NCBI GenBank assembly: GCA_022843125.1
Contig: JALHOG010000013.1
Span: forward strand, 1-64,000
Length of the DNA stretch: 64,000 bases
Direction of reading: 5' to 3'
DNA from: Ilumatobacteraceae bacterium
Lineage (GTDB): Bacteria; Actinomycetota; Acidimicrobiia; Acidimicrobiales; Ilumatobacteraceae
The notes beneath the pieces are model-generated. The model saw only the letters and a list, made by a program, of their open reading frames with translations. It was not told where the DNA came from and made no database searches. Numbering within the stretch: the first letter of the stretch is position 1; every line of letters starts with the position of its first letter. Below are positions 18,021 to 28,349 of the stretch, piece after piece. Position numbers and translations under genes: made by a program.

Positions 18021-21000
18021 GTGGACGCCGACCAGCAACTCGTCCCTTCGGTCGTGTCCGTCATGGTGGTGCACGAGCCGGGCGACTGGTTCGACGAGAC
18101 GTTGGCATCGCTCGCCGCGCAGGACTATCCGAACCTGCGGCACCTGTTCCTCCTCGCCCCGCCCGACTCCGACACCGATCCGATCGACGTGGTGCGTGCC
18201 CGTATCCACGCCGTCCTCCCTGACGCCTTCGTGCGTGAGCTCGGCGCCAACGTCGGCTTCGGTCCCGCGGTCAACGAGGTGCTCCGGCTCGTCGAGGGTG
18301 ACAACGGCTTCTTCCTCGTCAGCCACGACGACGTCGCCCTCGACCAGCGGGCGGTCCGCATCATGGTCGCGGAGGTGTTCCGGTCGAACGCCGGGCTCGT
18401 GGGTCCCAAGCTGGTCGACTGGGACGAGCCGCGCCTGCTCCAGCACGTCGGTCTCGGGCTCGACCGGTTCGGCGAGGTCGACCCGATCGTCGGGCCCGAC
18501 GAGGTCGACCAGGAACAGCACGACGCAGTCCGCGACGTGTTCGTGCTGCCCTCGGCGTGCTTCCTCGTTCGGGCCGATCTGTTCCGGGCGCTCGGTGGCT
18601 TCGATCCGTCGATCACGTTCCACGGCGACGACGTGGAGCTGTGCTGGCGCGCCCACCTCACGGGCGCCAGGGTGGTCGTCGCTCCCGATGCGCGGGTGCG
18701 GCATCGCGAGCGACTCGTCGAGCGACGCCCCGACATCAACCACCGCGCGATCAGCAGCCGGCACCGCATGCGATCGGTTGCCACCCTCACGGGCGGCTCC
18801 AGGCTGTTCGCCCGCTCCCTGCAACTCGTCGCGCTCACCGTGGTCGAGGTCGTCGTCGGCCTGTTCACCGGGCGGCTGGGGGAGGCGCTGTCGTCGCTGC
18901 GAGCGCTCGTGGGGCTCGTGCCGCGCACCGGAGCGATCATCGCCCGCCGTCGTTCGATCCGCGGCCAGCGGGCGGTGCCCGAGCGCGAGGTGCTCGGTCT
19001 CCAGGGTCGCGGCAGCTCGCGCCTCACGTCCTATCTACGCGGCAAGGAGACAGCCACGTTCGTCGGTGCCGGGACCACGGTGCGCCGCTGGCGCGAGGCG
19101 TCGTTCGGGCCGTTGCTGTGCTGGTTCTGCATCGTCGTCGCGGTGATCATCGGGAGTCGCTCGTACATCCGCGACGGCGTTCCCGCCGTCGGGGAGTTCC
19201 TCCCGTTCCCCGAGAGTCCGCGCCAGCTCCTCGACGACTACCGAGCGAGCTTCGATTCCCGCTCGTACGGAGCGACCGCCTCGACCCCGACGGGTTGGGC
19301 GGTGGTGGCGCTGGCCAGCGTCGTCGCCCTGTTCCGGATGTCGCTGCTGATGACCGTCGCCGTCATCGGTCTCGTGTTCGCCGGCGCTCTCGGTGCATGG
19401 CGTCTCGCCACGGTGTTCCCGTCCAACCGGGCCCGAATCGCCTGCACGGTCGTGTACCTCGGCAGTCCGCTGGTCCCCGGCGTGCTCGGCCAGGGCGACT
19501 TCGGCGCACTCGTCTGGTGGGCCACGTTGCCGTGGATGCTCCATCTCGTGCGTCGCATCGCCGGGCTCGCCACGGCCGATCCGTCTGCCGCCCAGTACGA
19601 CCTCGTCGACGGCGTCGCCGAGGTGGGGCTGCGGCATCGGGCGCGGGCCGCCGCGTTCGCCTGCCTCGTGCTCGCCCTCGCGGCTGCGTTCGTGCCCGTT
19701 GCGATCGTGCTGTTCCTTGCCTGTGGCGTCCTCGTCTCCTTCGCCACGCTGATCGCCGGCGGCTCCTGGCGCGTGGCCGCCTGGATGATGGCCGGCACCG
19801 CGGTCGCATGCGTGGTCGCGTTCGTACTCAACCTCCCGTGGTCCCTGGCGTGGACCTGGGCCGATCTGGTGGGAGCCCAGGGTGCCGGTGCGTCGGGCCG
19901 GTCGGCTGCCGAGGTCTCGACGCTCGCCCCGTCGGGCACGCGCTTCGCCGGGCTGGCGCTCGCGCTCTACATCCCCGTCGTCGCTGCTCTGGCGATCACC
20001 CGCGCCTGGCGGCTCACCTGGAGCGCTCGCGGCGCCGCGCTGGTGCTCGGGTTCGGCGGTGTGCTGCTCGCTTCGAGTCGTGGCGAGATCGCACTGGCGC
20101 TCCCGCGTCCGGCACTGCTCGCCGCGCCTGTGGCGCTCGGTCTCGCGCTCGGGGCGGCGGCGGTCGTCGGCGGGTTCGTCGCCGACGTCCTCGACCGTGG
20201 CTTCGGCTGGCGTCAACCGCTGGGTGTGCTCGGCGTCGGGGCGATCGTCGTCGGCCTCGTGCCCGGCGCGATCTCGATCGGCGACGGGGCGTGGCGGTCG
20301 CCCGAGACCCCGCTCACCACCTTCCTCGACTCGCTCCTGCGTGTCGATCCGACCGTCGGCGACTATCGGGTGTTGTACGTGGGCGACCCCCGTGTGCTCC
20401 CGGTGCCGGGTCGCGAGTATGCCCCGGGCGTCGCGTACGCGGTGGTCGATGCCGGCCCGTTGACCTTCTCCGATCGCTTCCCGGTGCCTCGAACCGACGG
20501 TCACGACGCGATCGAGCGCGCCCTCCAGCTCGTCGCCGACGGGTCGACCCTGCGCGCTGGCCGGCTGCTGGCACCCCATGGCATCCGCTACCTGATCGTG
20601 CCCAACGTCGACGGTGTCGCCTCGACCGCAGATGCGCCGATCGAACCGCCGGATGGGCTGCTGGCCGCGCTCCAGAACCAGCTCGACATCGGATCCGTGC
20701 CAGGCCCACCCGTGCTCGAGGTGTTCGCCAACGAGTCGTGGATGCCTGTCGGGGCGCAACTCACCGGAGACACGGCGACGACATCGGAGCTGGCAGGCGA
20801 CGACGTGCTCGTCCAGTCCGACTTCAGCGGCGCGACACCGGTGCTGCCCGGCGTCGATCGGTCGTTCGCAGCGAGTCAGGTCGTCGCCGGCGGGGTGGTG
20901 CACGTCGCCATCCCGTTCGACGAGCGGCTGCGGCTGTCGGTCGACGGGACCCAGATCGAACCGCGCCCCGCATTCGGACTCACGACTGCGTTCGATGTGC

Positions 21001-21584
21001 CGGCGGGGGGCACGGCCTCGGTGATGTACGACCGCGACGGCTCCCGCTCGATCTGGCTGGCCGTTCAGCTGATCCTCTGGATCGCGGTCCTCTCGATCGC
21101 AGCGGGTGCGCGCACGGCCTTCGGGCGCCGTCGCTCGCTCGTCGTGCACGACGAGACGATCATCGATCTGGCCGGCGAGCCTGCCGTGTCGGCCGGCATC
21201 GCAGGCGAGGTGCTCGGTGCGAACTGGGACGACGCCGACGGCGACGGCTGGCCTGACGAGTCCTGGGGCGACGGCGAAACCTGGGAAGACGGTGACGCCT
21301 GGCCCGAGGCCGCGAAGGGCTTCGTCGACACCGACGTCGATCCGGGGCCGGTCGACGCCAACCTGCCACCGCCGCCCCCGGCGGTGTCGTCGGCGGTCCG
21401 GCGTTCGACCGACATCACGGGTGAGACCCGTCGTGTCGGCCGGCGCTCCGACATCACGGAGGCGCTGCGGGGCTTCGATGCGTCGAAACCCGGCGCCGTC
21501 GACGATGACGACGTCGATCTGGCAGCACTCGTGCAGCGCGTCGACGAGGCCGATCCCGATCGGCCGGGAGGAGCACCTGCATGA
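18021..21584 (+). CDS. GT2 glycosyltransferase fused to large multi-TM (GT-C-like) domain, 1187 aa
   Basis: N-term VVSVMVVHEPGDWFDETLASLAAQDYPNLRHLFL, HDDVALD, GFDPSITFHGDDVELCWRAHLTGARVVVAPDARVRH; then many TM segments; acidic C-terminal tail. Confidence 0.88.
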   Translation: MDADQQLVPSVVSVMVVHEPGDWFDETLASLAAQDYPNLRHLFLLAPPDSDTDPIDVVRARIHAVLPDAFVRELGANVGFGPAVNEVLRLVEGDNGFFLVSHDDVALDQRAVRIMVAEVFRSNAGLVGPKLVDWDEPRLLQHVGLGLDRFGEVDPIVGPDEVDQEQHDAVRDVFVLPSACFLVRADLFRALGGFDPSITFHGDDVELCWRAHLTGARVVVAPDARVRHRERLVERRPDINHRAISSRHRMRSVATLTGGSRLFARSLQLVALTVVEVVVGLFTGRLGEALSSLRALVGLVPRTGAIIARRRSIRGQRAVPEREVLGLQGRGSSRLTSYLRGKETATFVGAGTTVRRWREASFGPLLCWFCIVVAVIIGSRSYIRDGVPAVGEFLPFPESPRQLLDDYRASFDSRSYGATASTPTGWAVVALASVVALFRMSLLMTVAVIGLVFAGALGAWRLATVFPSNRARIACTVVYLGSPLVPGVLGQGDFGALVWWATLPWMLHLVRRIAGLATADPSAAQYDLVDGVAEVGLRHRARAAAFACLVLALAAAFVPVAIVLFLACGVLVSFATLIAGGSWRVAAWMMAGTAVACVVAFVLNLPWSLAWTWADLVGAQGAGASGRSAAEVSTLAPSGTRFAGLALALYIPVVAALAITRAWRLTWSARGAALVLGFGGVLLASSRGEIALALPRPALLAAPVALGLALGAAAVVGGFVADVLDRGFGWRQPLGVLGVGAIVVGLVPGAISIGDGAWRSPETPLTTFLDSLLRVDPTVGDYRVLYVGDPRVLPVPGREYAPGVAYAVVDAGPLTFSDRFPVPRTDGHDAIERALQLVADGSTLRAGRLLAPHGIRYLIVPNVDGVASTADAPIEPPDGLLAALQNQLDIGSVPGPPVLEVFANESWMPVGAQLTGDTATTSELAGDDVLVQSDFSGATPVLPGVDRSFAASQVVAGGVVHVAIPFDERLRLSVDGTQIEPRPAFGLTTAFDVPAGGTASVMYDRDGSRSIWLAVQLILWIAVLSIAAGARTAFGRRRSLVVHDETIIDLAGEPAVSAGIAGEVLGANWDDADGDGWPDESWGDGETWEDGDAWPEAAKGFVDTDVDPGPVDANLPPPPPAVSSAVRRSTDITGETRRVGRRSDITEALRGFDASKPGAVDDDDVDLAALVQRVDEADPDRPGGAPA

Positions 21585-23020
21585 CCGTGCGCCGCATCCC
21601 CATCCTGGTCCTCGTGCTGATCGCTGCGATCGGCGTCGTGGCCGGGGCCCGCGACACCTCGTCGGCGGCGCGTCCGCAGTTCAGCCGGGCGGCCGTCGGC
21701 TGGATGCCATCCGCTCCGGTTTCCGGTGCATTGACCGAAACGTGGTTCTGCCCGGGAGTGCCCGCCACCGGAGCGGACGGGGTCAACGGTGCCGTCGTGA
21801 TCGTGAACCGATCCGATGCGCAACGCACCGGCTCTGTGCTGCTCTACAACGAGCGCGCCGAGAACCGCAGGCTCGCGCTCGACGTCGCCGCCTGGTCGAC
21901 CGTCACGGTCGACCTCGATGCCACGCTGCCCGGCGCCATGGTCGCCGCGTTGGTCGAGATCGACGGTGGGGGTGTGCTCGCCGAGCAGCAATCGCTGCGG
22001 CCCAGTGGCAACAGCAGCGCAGCCTGCGCGAACGCCACGTCCGACACCTGGTACCTGGCAGACGGCTCGACGGCGGAGGGGAGCCTCGACCAGATCGTGC
22101 TCTCGAACCCGTACGACCAGACCGTCGTGGCCACGTTGGAGTTCGCGACCCGTGAGGGTCCGCGCGCCCCGGGCTCCTACAGCGGCCTGACCGTCCCCGC
22201 CCGCAGCACCAGGGTGGTCGATCTCGGCGCGCCCGGTGCCGGCGCCCAGGGGGAGCCGATCCTCGCCGTCAGCGTCGAGACGTCGCGCGGCCGGCTGGTC
22301 GTGGCGCGCTCCCAGTGGTTCCTCGGTGGCGGCCGGCTGGGCACACAGGTGTCGCTCGCATCGCCCGAGTCGCGGGTCCAGTGGTGGTTCTCGAACGGCC
22401 GCCAGGGCGACGGCTTCACCGAGCAGTACTCCCTGTACAACCCGACCGACGACGACATCGAGGTCGACTGGGTCGTGCTCGGCGTGGCTGCCGTGCCGGC
22501 AGGGGGCGATCCGATCGAGGTGCCGGCCAAGGAGGTCGTCGTGTTCGACCCCGCGACGATCGAGGGCTTCCCCACCGGCGGGTACAGCATGGTGTTCTCC
22601 ACCCTCGCATCCGAATCGCTCGTCGTCGAACGTGCCACCACCCAGGTGCTCGACGGCGAGACCGGCACCTCGGTGATCGCCGGCGCCCCGCAACGATCCG
22701 ATGGCTATCTGGCTACCACCTGGTTCGTGCCGCAGGCGCCGTCCGGGCCAACACCTGGTGCCCTGGTGATCCACAATGCCGACAACTCGCCCGGCTCGGT
22801 CACGGTGTCGGCGATCGGGGCCTCGGGCCCGGTGCCGATCCCCGGGCTGGTCGACGTCCCGCTCGCAGCCGCCCAGCGGCTCGAGCTCGACATCGTCGAC
22901 CCGGTGGCGCTCGGTCGACCGCTCGTCATCGAGGCGACGAACCGGGTGTTCGTCGAGCGCTCGTTCCCGGCCGGTCGCGGCGACCTCCGCGTGTCGTCCT
23001 GGGCGATCCCCGCCGCCTGA
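21581..23020 (+). CDS. DUF5719-like secreted/anchored protein
   Basis: N-terminal TM, repeated beta-rich TWFCPG/DTWYLADGST/VQWWFSNGRQGDGFTEQYSLYNPTD modules; follows GT2 gene. Confidence 0.7.
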   Translation: MTVRRIPILVLVLIAAIGVVAGARDTSSAARPQFSRAAVGWMPSAPVSGALTETWFCPGVPATGADGVNGAVVIVNRSDAQRTGSVLLYNERAENRRLALDVAAWSTVTVDLDATLPGAMVAALVEIDGGGVLAEQQSLRPSGNSSAACANATSDTWYLADGSTAEGSLDQIVLSNPYDQTVVATLEFATREGPRAPGSYSGLTVPARSTRVVDLGAPGAGAQGEPILAVSVETSRGRLVVARSQWFLGGGRLGTQVSLASPESRVQWWFSNGRQGDGFTEQYSLYNPTDDDIEVDWVVLGVAAVPAGGDPIEVPAKEVVVFDPATIEGFPTGGYSMVFSTLASESLVVERATTQVLDGETGTSVIAGAPQRSDGYLATTWFVPQAPSGPTPGALVIHNADNSPGSVTVSAIGASGPVPIPGLVDVPLAAAQRLELDIVDPVALGRPLVIEATNRVFVERSFPAGRGDLRVSSWAIPAA

Positions 23021-23052
23021 CCGGCACCCGCACGCTGATAGAACTGGTCGAC

Positions 23053-23511
23053 GTGGAGCGTCTGCTGATCGCCATCGTCATCGTCGCCGTCGCAGCGGCC
23101 GTCGGCGAGGTCGTCAGGCGCAGGCGCCAGATCGACCCGCCCACCCAACCGCGCCGCGAGTTGCCGTCGCAGCTCGACCGCAGCGACTTCGCACACCCGG
23201 AGTCGCCGTGGCTGGTCGCGGTCTTCTCGTCCGAGTCGTGCTCGACGTGCGCCGACGTCGTGCGCAAGGCCGAAGTGCTGCGCAGCGACGACGTGGTGGT
23301 CGAGATCGTGCCCTTCCAGACGCGGCGCGACACCCACAGTCGCTATGCCATCGACGCAGTGCCCTGCCTCGTGGTCGCCGACGCCGAGGGCACGGTGCGC
23401 ACCGGCTTCCTGGGCCCCGTCACCGCGACAGACCTGTGGGCGGCCGTGGCCGAGGCCCGGTCACCGGGCAGCATCGACCGCGCCGGTGGGTGCGACCGTC
23501 ACGAACACTGA
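23053..23511 (+). CDS. Membrane-anchored thioredoxin-fold protein (CSTC)
   Basis: N-terminal TM then WLVAVFSSESCSTCADVVRKAEVL ... YAIDAVPCLVVADAEGTV. Confidence 0.75.
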   Translation: MERLLIAIVIVAVAAAVGEVVRRRRQIDPPTQPRRELPSQLDRSDFAHPESPWLVAVFSSESCSTCADVVRKAEVLRSDDVVVEIVPFQTRRDTHSRYAIDAVPCLVVADAEGTVRTGFLGPVTATDLWAAVAEARSPGSIDRAGGCDRHEH

Positions 23512-23512
23512 A

Positions 23513-25534
<2,022 letters not shown>

Positions 25535-25540
25535 TCCGAC

Positions 25541-25546
25541 ATGCTA
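25541..25546 (-). promoter_or_regulatory. -10-like TAGCAT, 6 nt before ftsH ATG
   Basis: TANNNT on minus strand; recurrent pattern. Confidence 0.5.
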
Positions 25547-25647
25547 GGGCCCCCCTACACGCTTGCCTGATCGTTCTCCAAACCGTTACAGGTGGCACAG
25601 CGCGGGTATCCCTGGACACAGCGTTGCGTCGCCGTACGGTTTCACGC

Positions 25648-25884
25648 ATGGCGAGGCAGTGTTCCCGGACGGGATGTAGCGAACGGGCGGCGGTGACGCT
25701 GACCTATCAGTACTCACATGCGCAGGTGTGGCTCGACGCGCTCTCGGCAGAGCGAGACCCACACGCGTACGACCTGTGCGATCGTCACGCCGACCGGCTG
25801 ACCGCTCCGCAGGGGTGGCAGGTCCGGGATCGACGCCAGGTCGAGACGGCCGCGACACCGATGTACCACGCCGTCGCCGTCTGA
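25648..25884 (+). CDS. DUF3499 family protein
   Basis: MARQCSRTGCSERAAVTLTYQYSHAQVWLDALSAERDPHAYDLCDRHADRLTAPQGW. Confidence 0.88.
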   Translation: MARQCSRTGCSERAAVTLTYQYSHAQVWLDALSAERDPHAYDLCDRHADRLTAPQGWQVRDRRQVETAATPMYHAVAV

Positions 25885-25940
25885 CGCCGCCACCCGACCG
25901 TCGCTGTCGCCGGTTCGGGGAACGCCTACGCTCGGGCCGC

Positions 25941-27479
25941 GTGCTGCCACGAGGGTCGATCCGCGGTCTGCTGGTCGCCGGACTGGTCGTCGTGTGGGCC
26001 GGCGCGCTGGTGCGGTTCCGGCACTGGAACGCGAACGACGACCTCGCGATCCTGCAGCTCCACCTCGAGCGCGTGGGCAGCGGTGACATCCCGCTCGTCG
26101 GTGCCTACTCCCGGCTCGACTTCCACCACCCGGGACCGCTCCGCGAGTGGGTGTTCGCCGCGACCTACTGGGTCTCGGGACGTCGCTCGGCGGCCCTGCC
26201 CGCCACCGCGGTCACCCTGAACCTGGCCTGGACCCTGGCGGCGGGCGCCGCCGGCTGGCGGATCGGCCGTCGCACGGGGTTGATCGCCGCCGCAGGCGGC
26301 GCGCTGCTGCTGCACCTCGGGCTCGGCTGGAACCTGCACTCTGCCTGGAACCCGTACCTCGCTGTGCTCGCGGCCTATGCCGCTGCGTGGGGTGTCGTGC
26401 TGGTCATCGTCCGGGGGGCTGCCGCGTGGCCGCTCGCCGTCGTGGCAGCGTCGTTCGCCGCACACCAGCACGTGTCGGCCCTGCCACTCGGGCTGCTCGC
26501 GCTTGCCGTCGTCGCCGTCGTGGTCGGGCGCGCTGGCACTCGAACCGATCGCTGGAGCGCCGCCGGCGTGACGATCGTTCTGTGGTCAGGGCCGCTGCTC
26601 GATCTCGTTCGTGGGAGCGAGTCGAACATCGCGCGGACCCTCCGCAACGGCGGTGACGGCGAAGCGGCCGGCATCGCCGAAGCCGGACGGCACGTGGGAC
26701 GCCTCGTACTCCCGTGGTCGATCGCGAGCGGCGACGCGCTCAGGGCGACCGGGCTGGAGACGGCATCGAGCGCCCTGATCGTCGCTGTCGTCATCGTGCT
26801 CTCCCTGGCCGTCGCTGTCGCCATCGCCGCGACCCGCGAGGCGGTCGTCCCGATCGCCGTTGCTCTCGGTGTGGTGTCGATCGTGTGGGTCACCGTCGCG
26901 CTCGGGTTCGCTCCCCCGCTGTTCCCGTACCTCTTCGCCCCGTCGGTCGGCGCGCTGGCGAGCGTGTCCGCGCTGGTGCTGCTCGCGCTCGTGCCCGCCG
27001 TCCTCGCTCGCGTCCCGCCCCGGCCCGGTGTCGGCACATCAACTGGTGTGGTCACCGTCGCGTGCGTCGCGCTCGCGTGGACAGTGGGGGGTTGGCGGCA
27101 GATGCAGCCGATCGCCACCGCTCCACTCCAGCAGCAGATCGACACTGCGGTCCGCGCTGCTGTCGATCCCGGGCAGCCGTACACGATCGCCGCGGGTGGC
27201 CTCGTCGACTCGGTGGCCCACGGGGAGGTGGCGTTGGCGGTGCAGCAGGCGGGTGGTGAGGGCCGCTCGGACATCTTCTCGCTCGGCTTGCCTGCGGCGA
27301 TCACGTCCGATCCGATGTTCGCCGTCGCGATGGGCGCTCCGCTGACCTGTCTCCTCGCCGAACCGGGTCCGCCGCCGATCGTCCTCGCGGCCAGCACCGC
27401 CAGCGGGCTCGACGTCGGTGTCTTCCTGGCCGACGACGGGACCGAGCTCGAGTTCGCCCTGTTCTGCCTCGCGCAGTGA
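25941..27479 (+). CDS. Multi-TM membrane protein, GT-C glycosyltransferase-like
   Basis: Many TM segments; LHLERVGSGDIPLVGAYSRLDFHHPGPLREWVF extracytoplasmic loop. Confidence 0.7.
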   Translation: MLPRGSIRGLLVAGLVVVWAGALVRFRHWNANDDLAILQLHLERVGSGDIPLVGAYSRLDFHHPGPLREWVFAATYWVSGRRSAALPATAVTLNLAWTLAAGAAGWRIGRRTGLIAAAGGALLLHLGLGWNLHSAWNPYLAVLAAYAAAWGVVLVIVRGAAAWPLAVVAASFAAHQHVSALPLGLLALAVVAVVVGRAGTRTDRWSAAGVTIVLWSGPLLDLVRGSESNIARTLRNGGDGEAAGIAEAGRHVGRLVLPWSIASGDALRATGLETASSALIVAVVIVLSLAVAVAIAATREAVVPIAVALGVVSIVWVTVALGFAPPLFPYLFAPSVGALASVSALVLLALVPAVLARVPPRPGVGTSTGVVTVACVALAWTVGGWRQMQPIATAPLQQQIDTAVRAAVDPGQPYTIAAGGLVDSVAHGEVALAVQQAGGEGRSDIFSLGLPAAITSDPMFAVAMGAPLTCLLAEPGPPPIVLAASTASGLDVGVFLADDGTELEFALFCLAQ

Positions 27480-27549
27480 CCGCAGCGACATCAGGTGAGG
27501 CCGGGTCAGGCCACCGCCCGCCGCGAGCGCCCACCGCTAGCGTGTCGGG

Positions 27550-28269
27550 GTGGCCGACACCACCGTGACCCCTGCGGCCGACGCGCCCGCGATCCCGGCC
27601 GCTTCTGCCGTCTCGGCGTGGATGGCCGGATGGGTGGGCGGCCCGTTCCTGGCCGCATCGCTCGCACTGGTCGCGATCAACGGCGGCGTCGACGATCCGT
27701 CGATCCCGGCGATCGCGGCCGCGACCACGCTCGGATGGGTCGTGTCGCTGGCCGTGGTGTGGTGGGTGTCGTCCCGGCGCGGCACGGGCGACGTGCTGCG
27801 TGACCTGGCCGTGCGTTTCGACGTGCGCGATCTGCTGGCCGTCCCGGCCGGTGTCGCCGCCCAGCTCGCGCTGGTCCCCGCGGTCTACGTGCCGCTGCGG
27901 GCGATCTGGCCCGACACGTTCGCCGGGTCCGAGGTCGAGCAGCGGGCGCAGGAGCTCGTCGACCGGGCCGGCGGGTTCGACACCGTCCTGCTGGCCCTGA
28001 TCGTGGTGGTCGGCGCCCCGATCGTGGAGGAGCTCGTGTACCGGGGGCTGCTCCAGCGGTCGATCGGACGGGCGATCGGCGCCGTGGCGTCGCTGGTGCT
28101 CGTCAGCCTCGTGTTCGCCGCGATCCACTTCAGCCCGGTCGAGATCCCGGGTCTCTTCGTCGCCGGGCTCGTGTTCGGCGTCGGGGTGCTGGTCACCGGC
28201 CGCATCGGGCCGTCGATCCTCGCCCACGCGGCCTTCAATGCAACCGGGTTGTTCATCCTGCTCGCCTGA
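27550..28269 (+). CDS. CPBP family intramembrane metalloprotease
   Basis: EELVYRGLLQR, FAAIHF, ILAHAAFN motifs. Confidence 0.9.
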   Translation: MADTTVTPAADAPAIPAASAVSAWMAGWVGGPFLAASLALVAINGGVDDPSIPAIAAATTLGWVVSLAVVWWVSSRRGTGDVLRDLAVRFDVRDLLAVPAGVAAQLALVPAVYVPLRAIWPDTFAGSEVEQRAQELVDRAGGFDTVLLALIVVVGAPIVEELVYRGLLQRSIGRAIGAVASLVLVSLVFAAIHFSPVEIPGLFVAGLVFGVGVLVTGRIGPSILAHAAFNATGLFILLA

Positions 28270-28349
28270 CCCGACACACCGTCATCCGGGTGACTGGGTG
28301 GCGCACGGTCCACCTGCAAGACTGTGGCTCCCGCCGTGGACGCGCGCCC

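Noticed and set aside
18557-21256. Long out-of-frame ORFs, e.g. 18557-21256 (+, 899 aa), 19035-21149 (-, 704 aa), 28533-30578 (-, 681 aa), 48920-51271 (-, 783 aa), 23345-25048 (+, 567 aa), 42268-43635 (-)
   Set aside because: All lie over well-supported CDS in another frame and have the Arg/Ala/Pro/His-rich composition expected from high-GC third-codon bias; no recognisable motifs.
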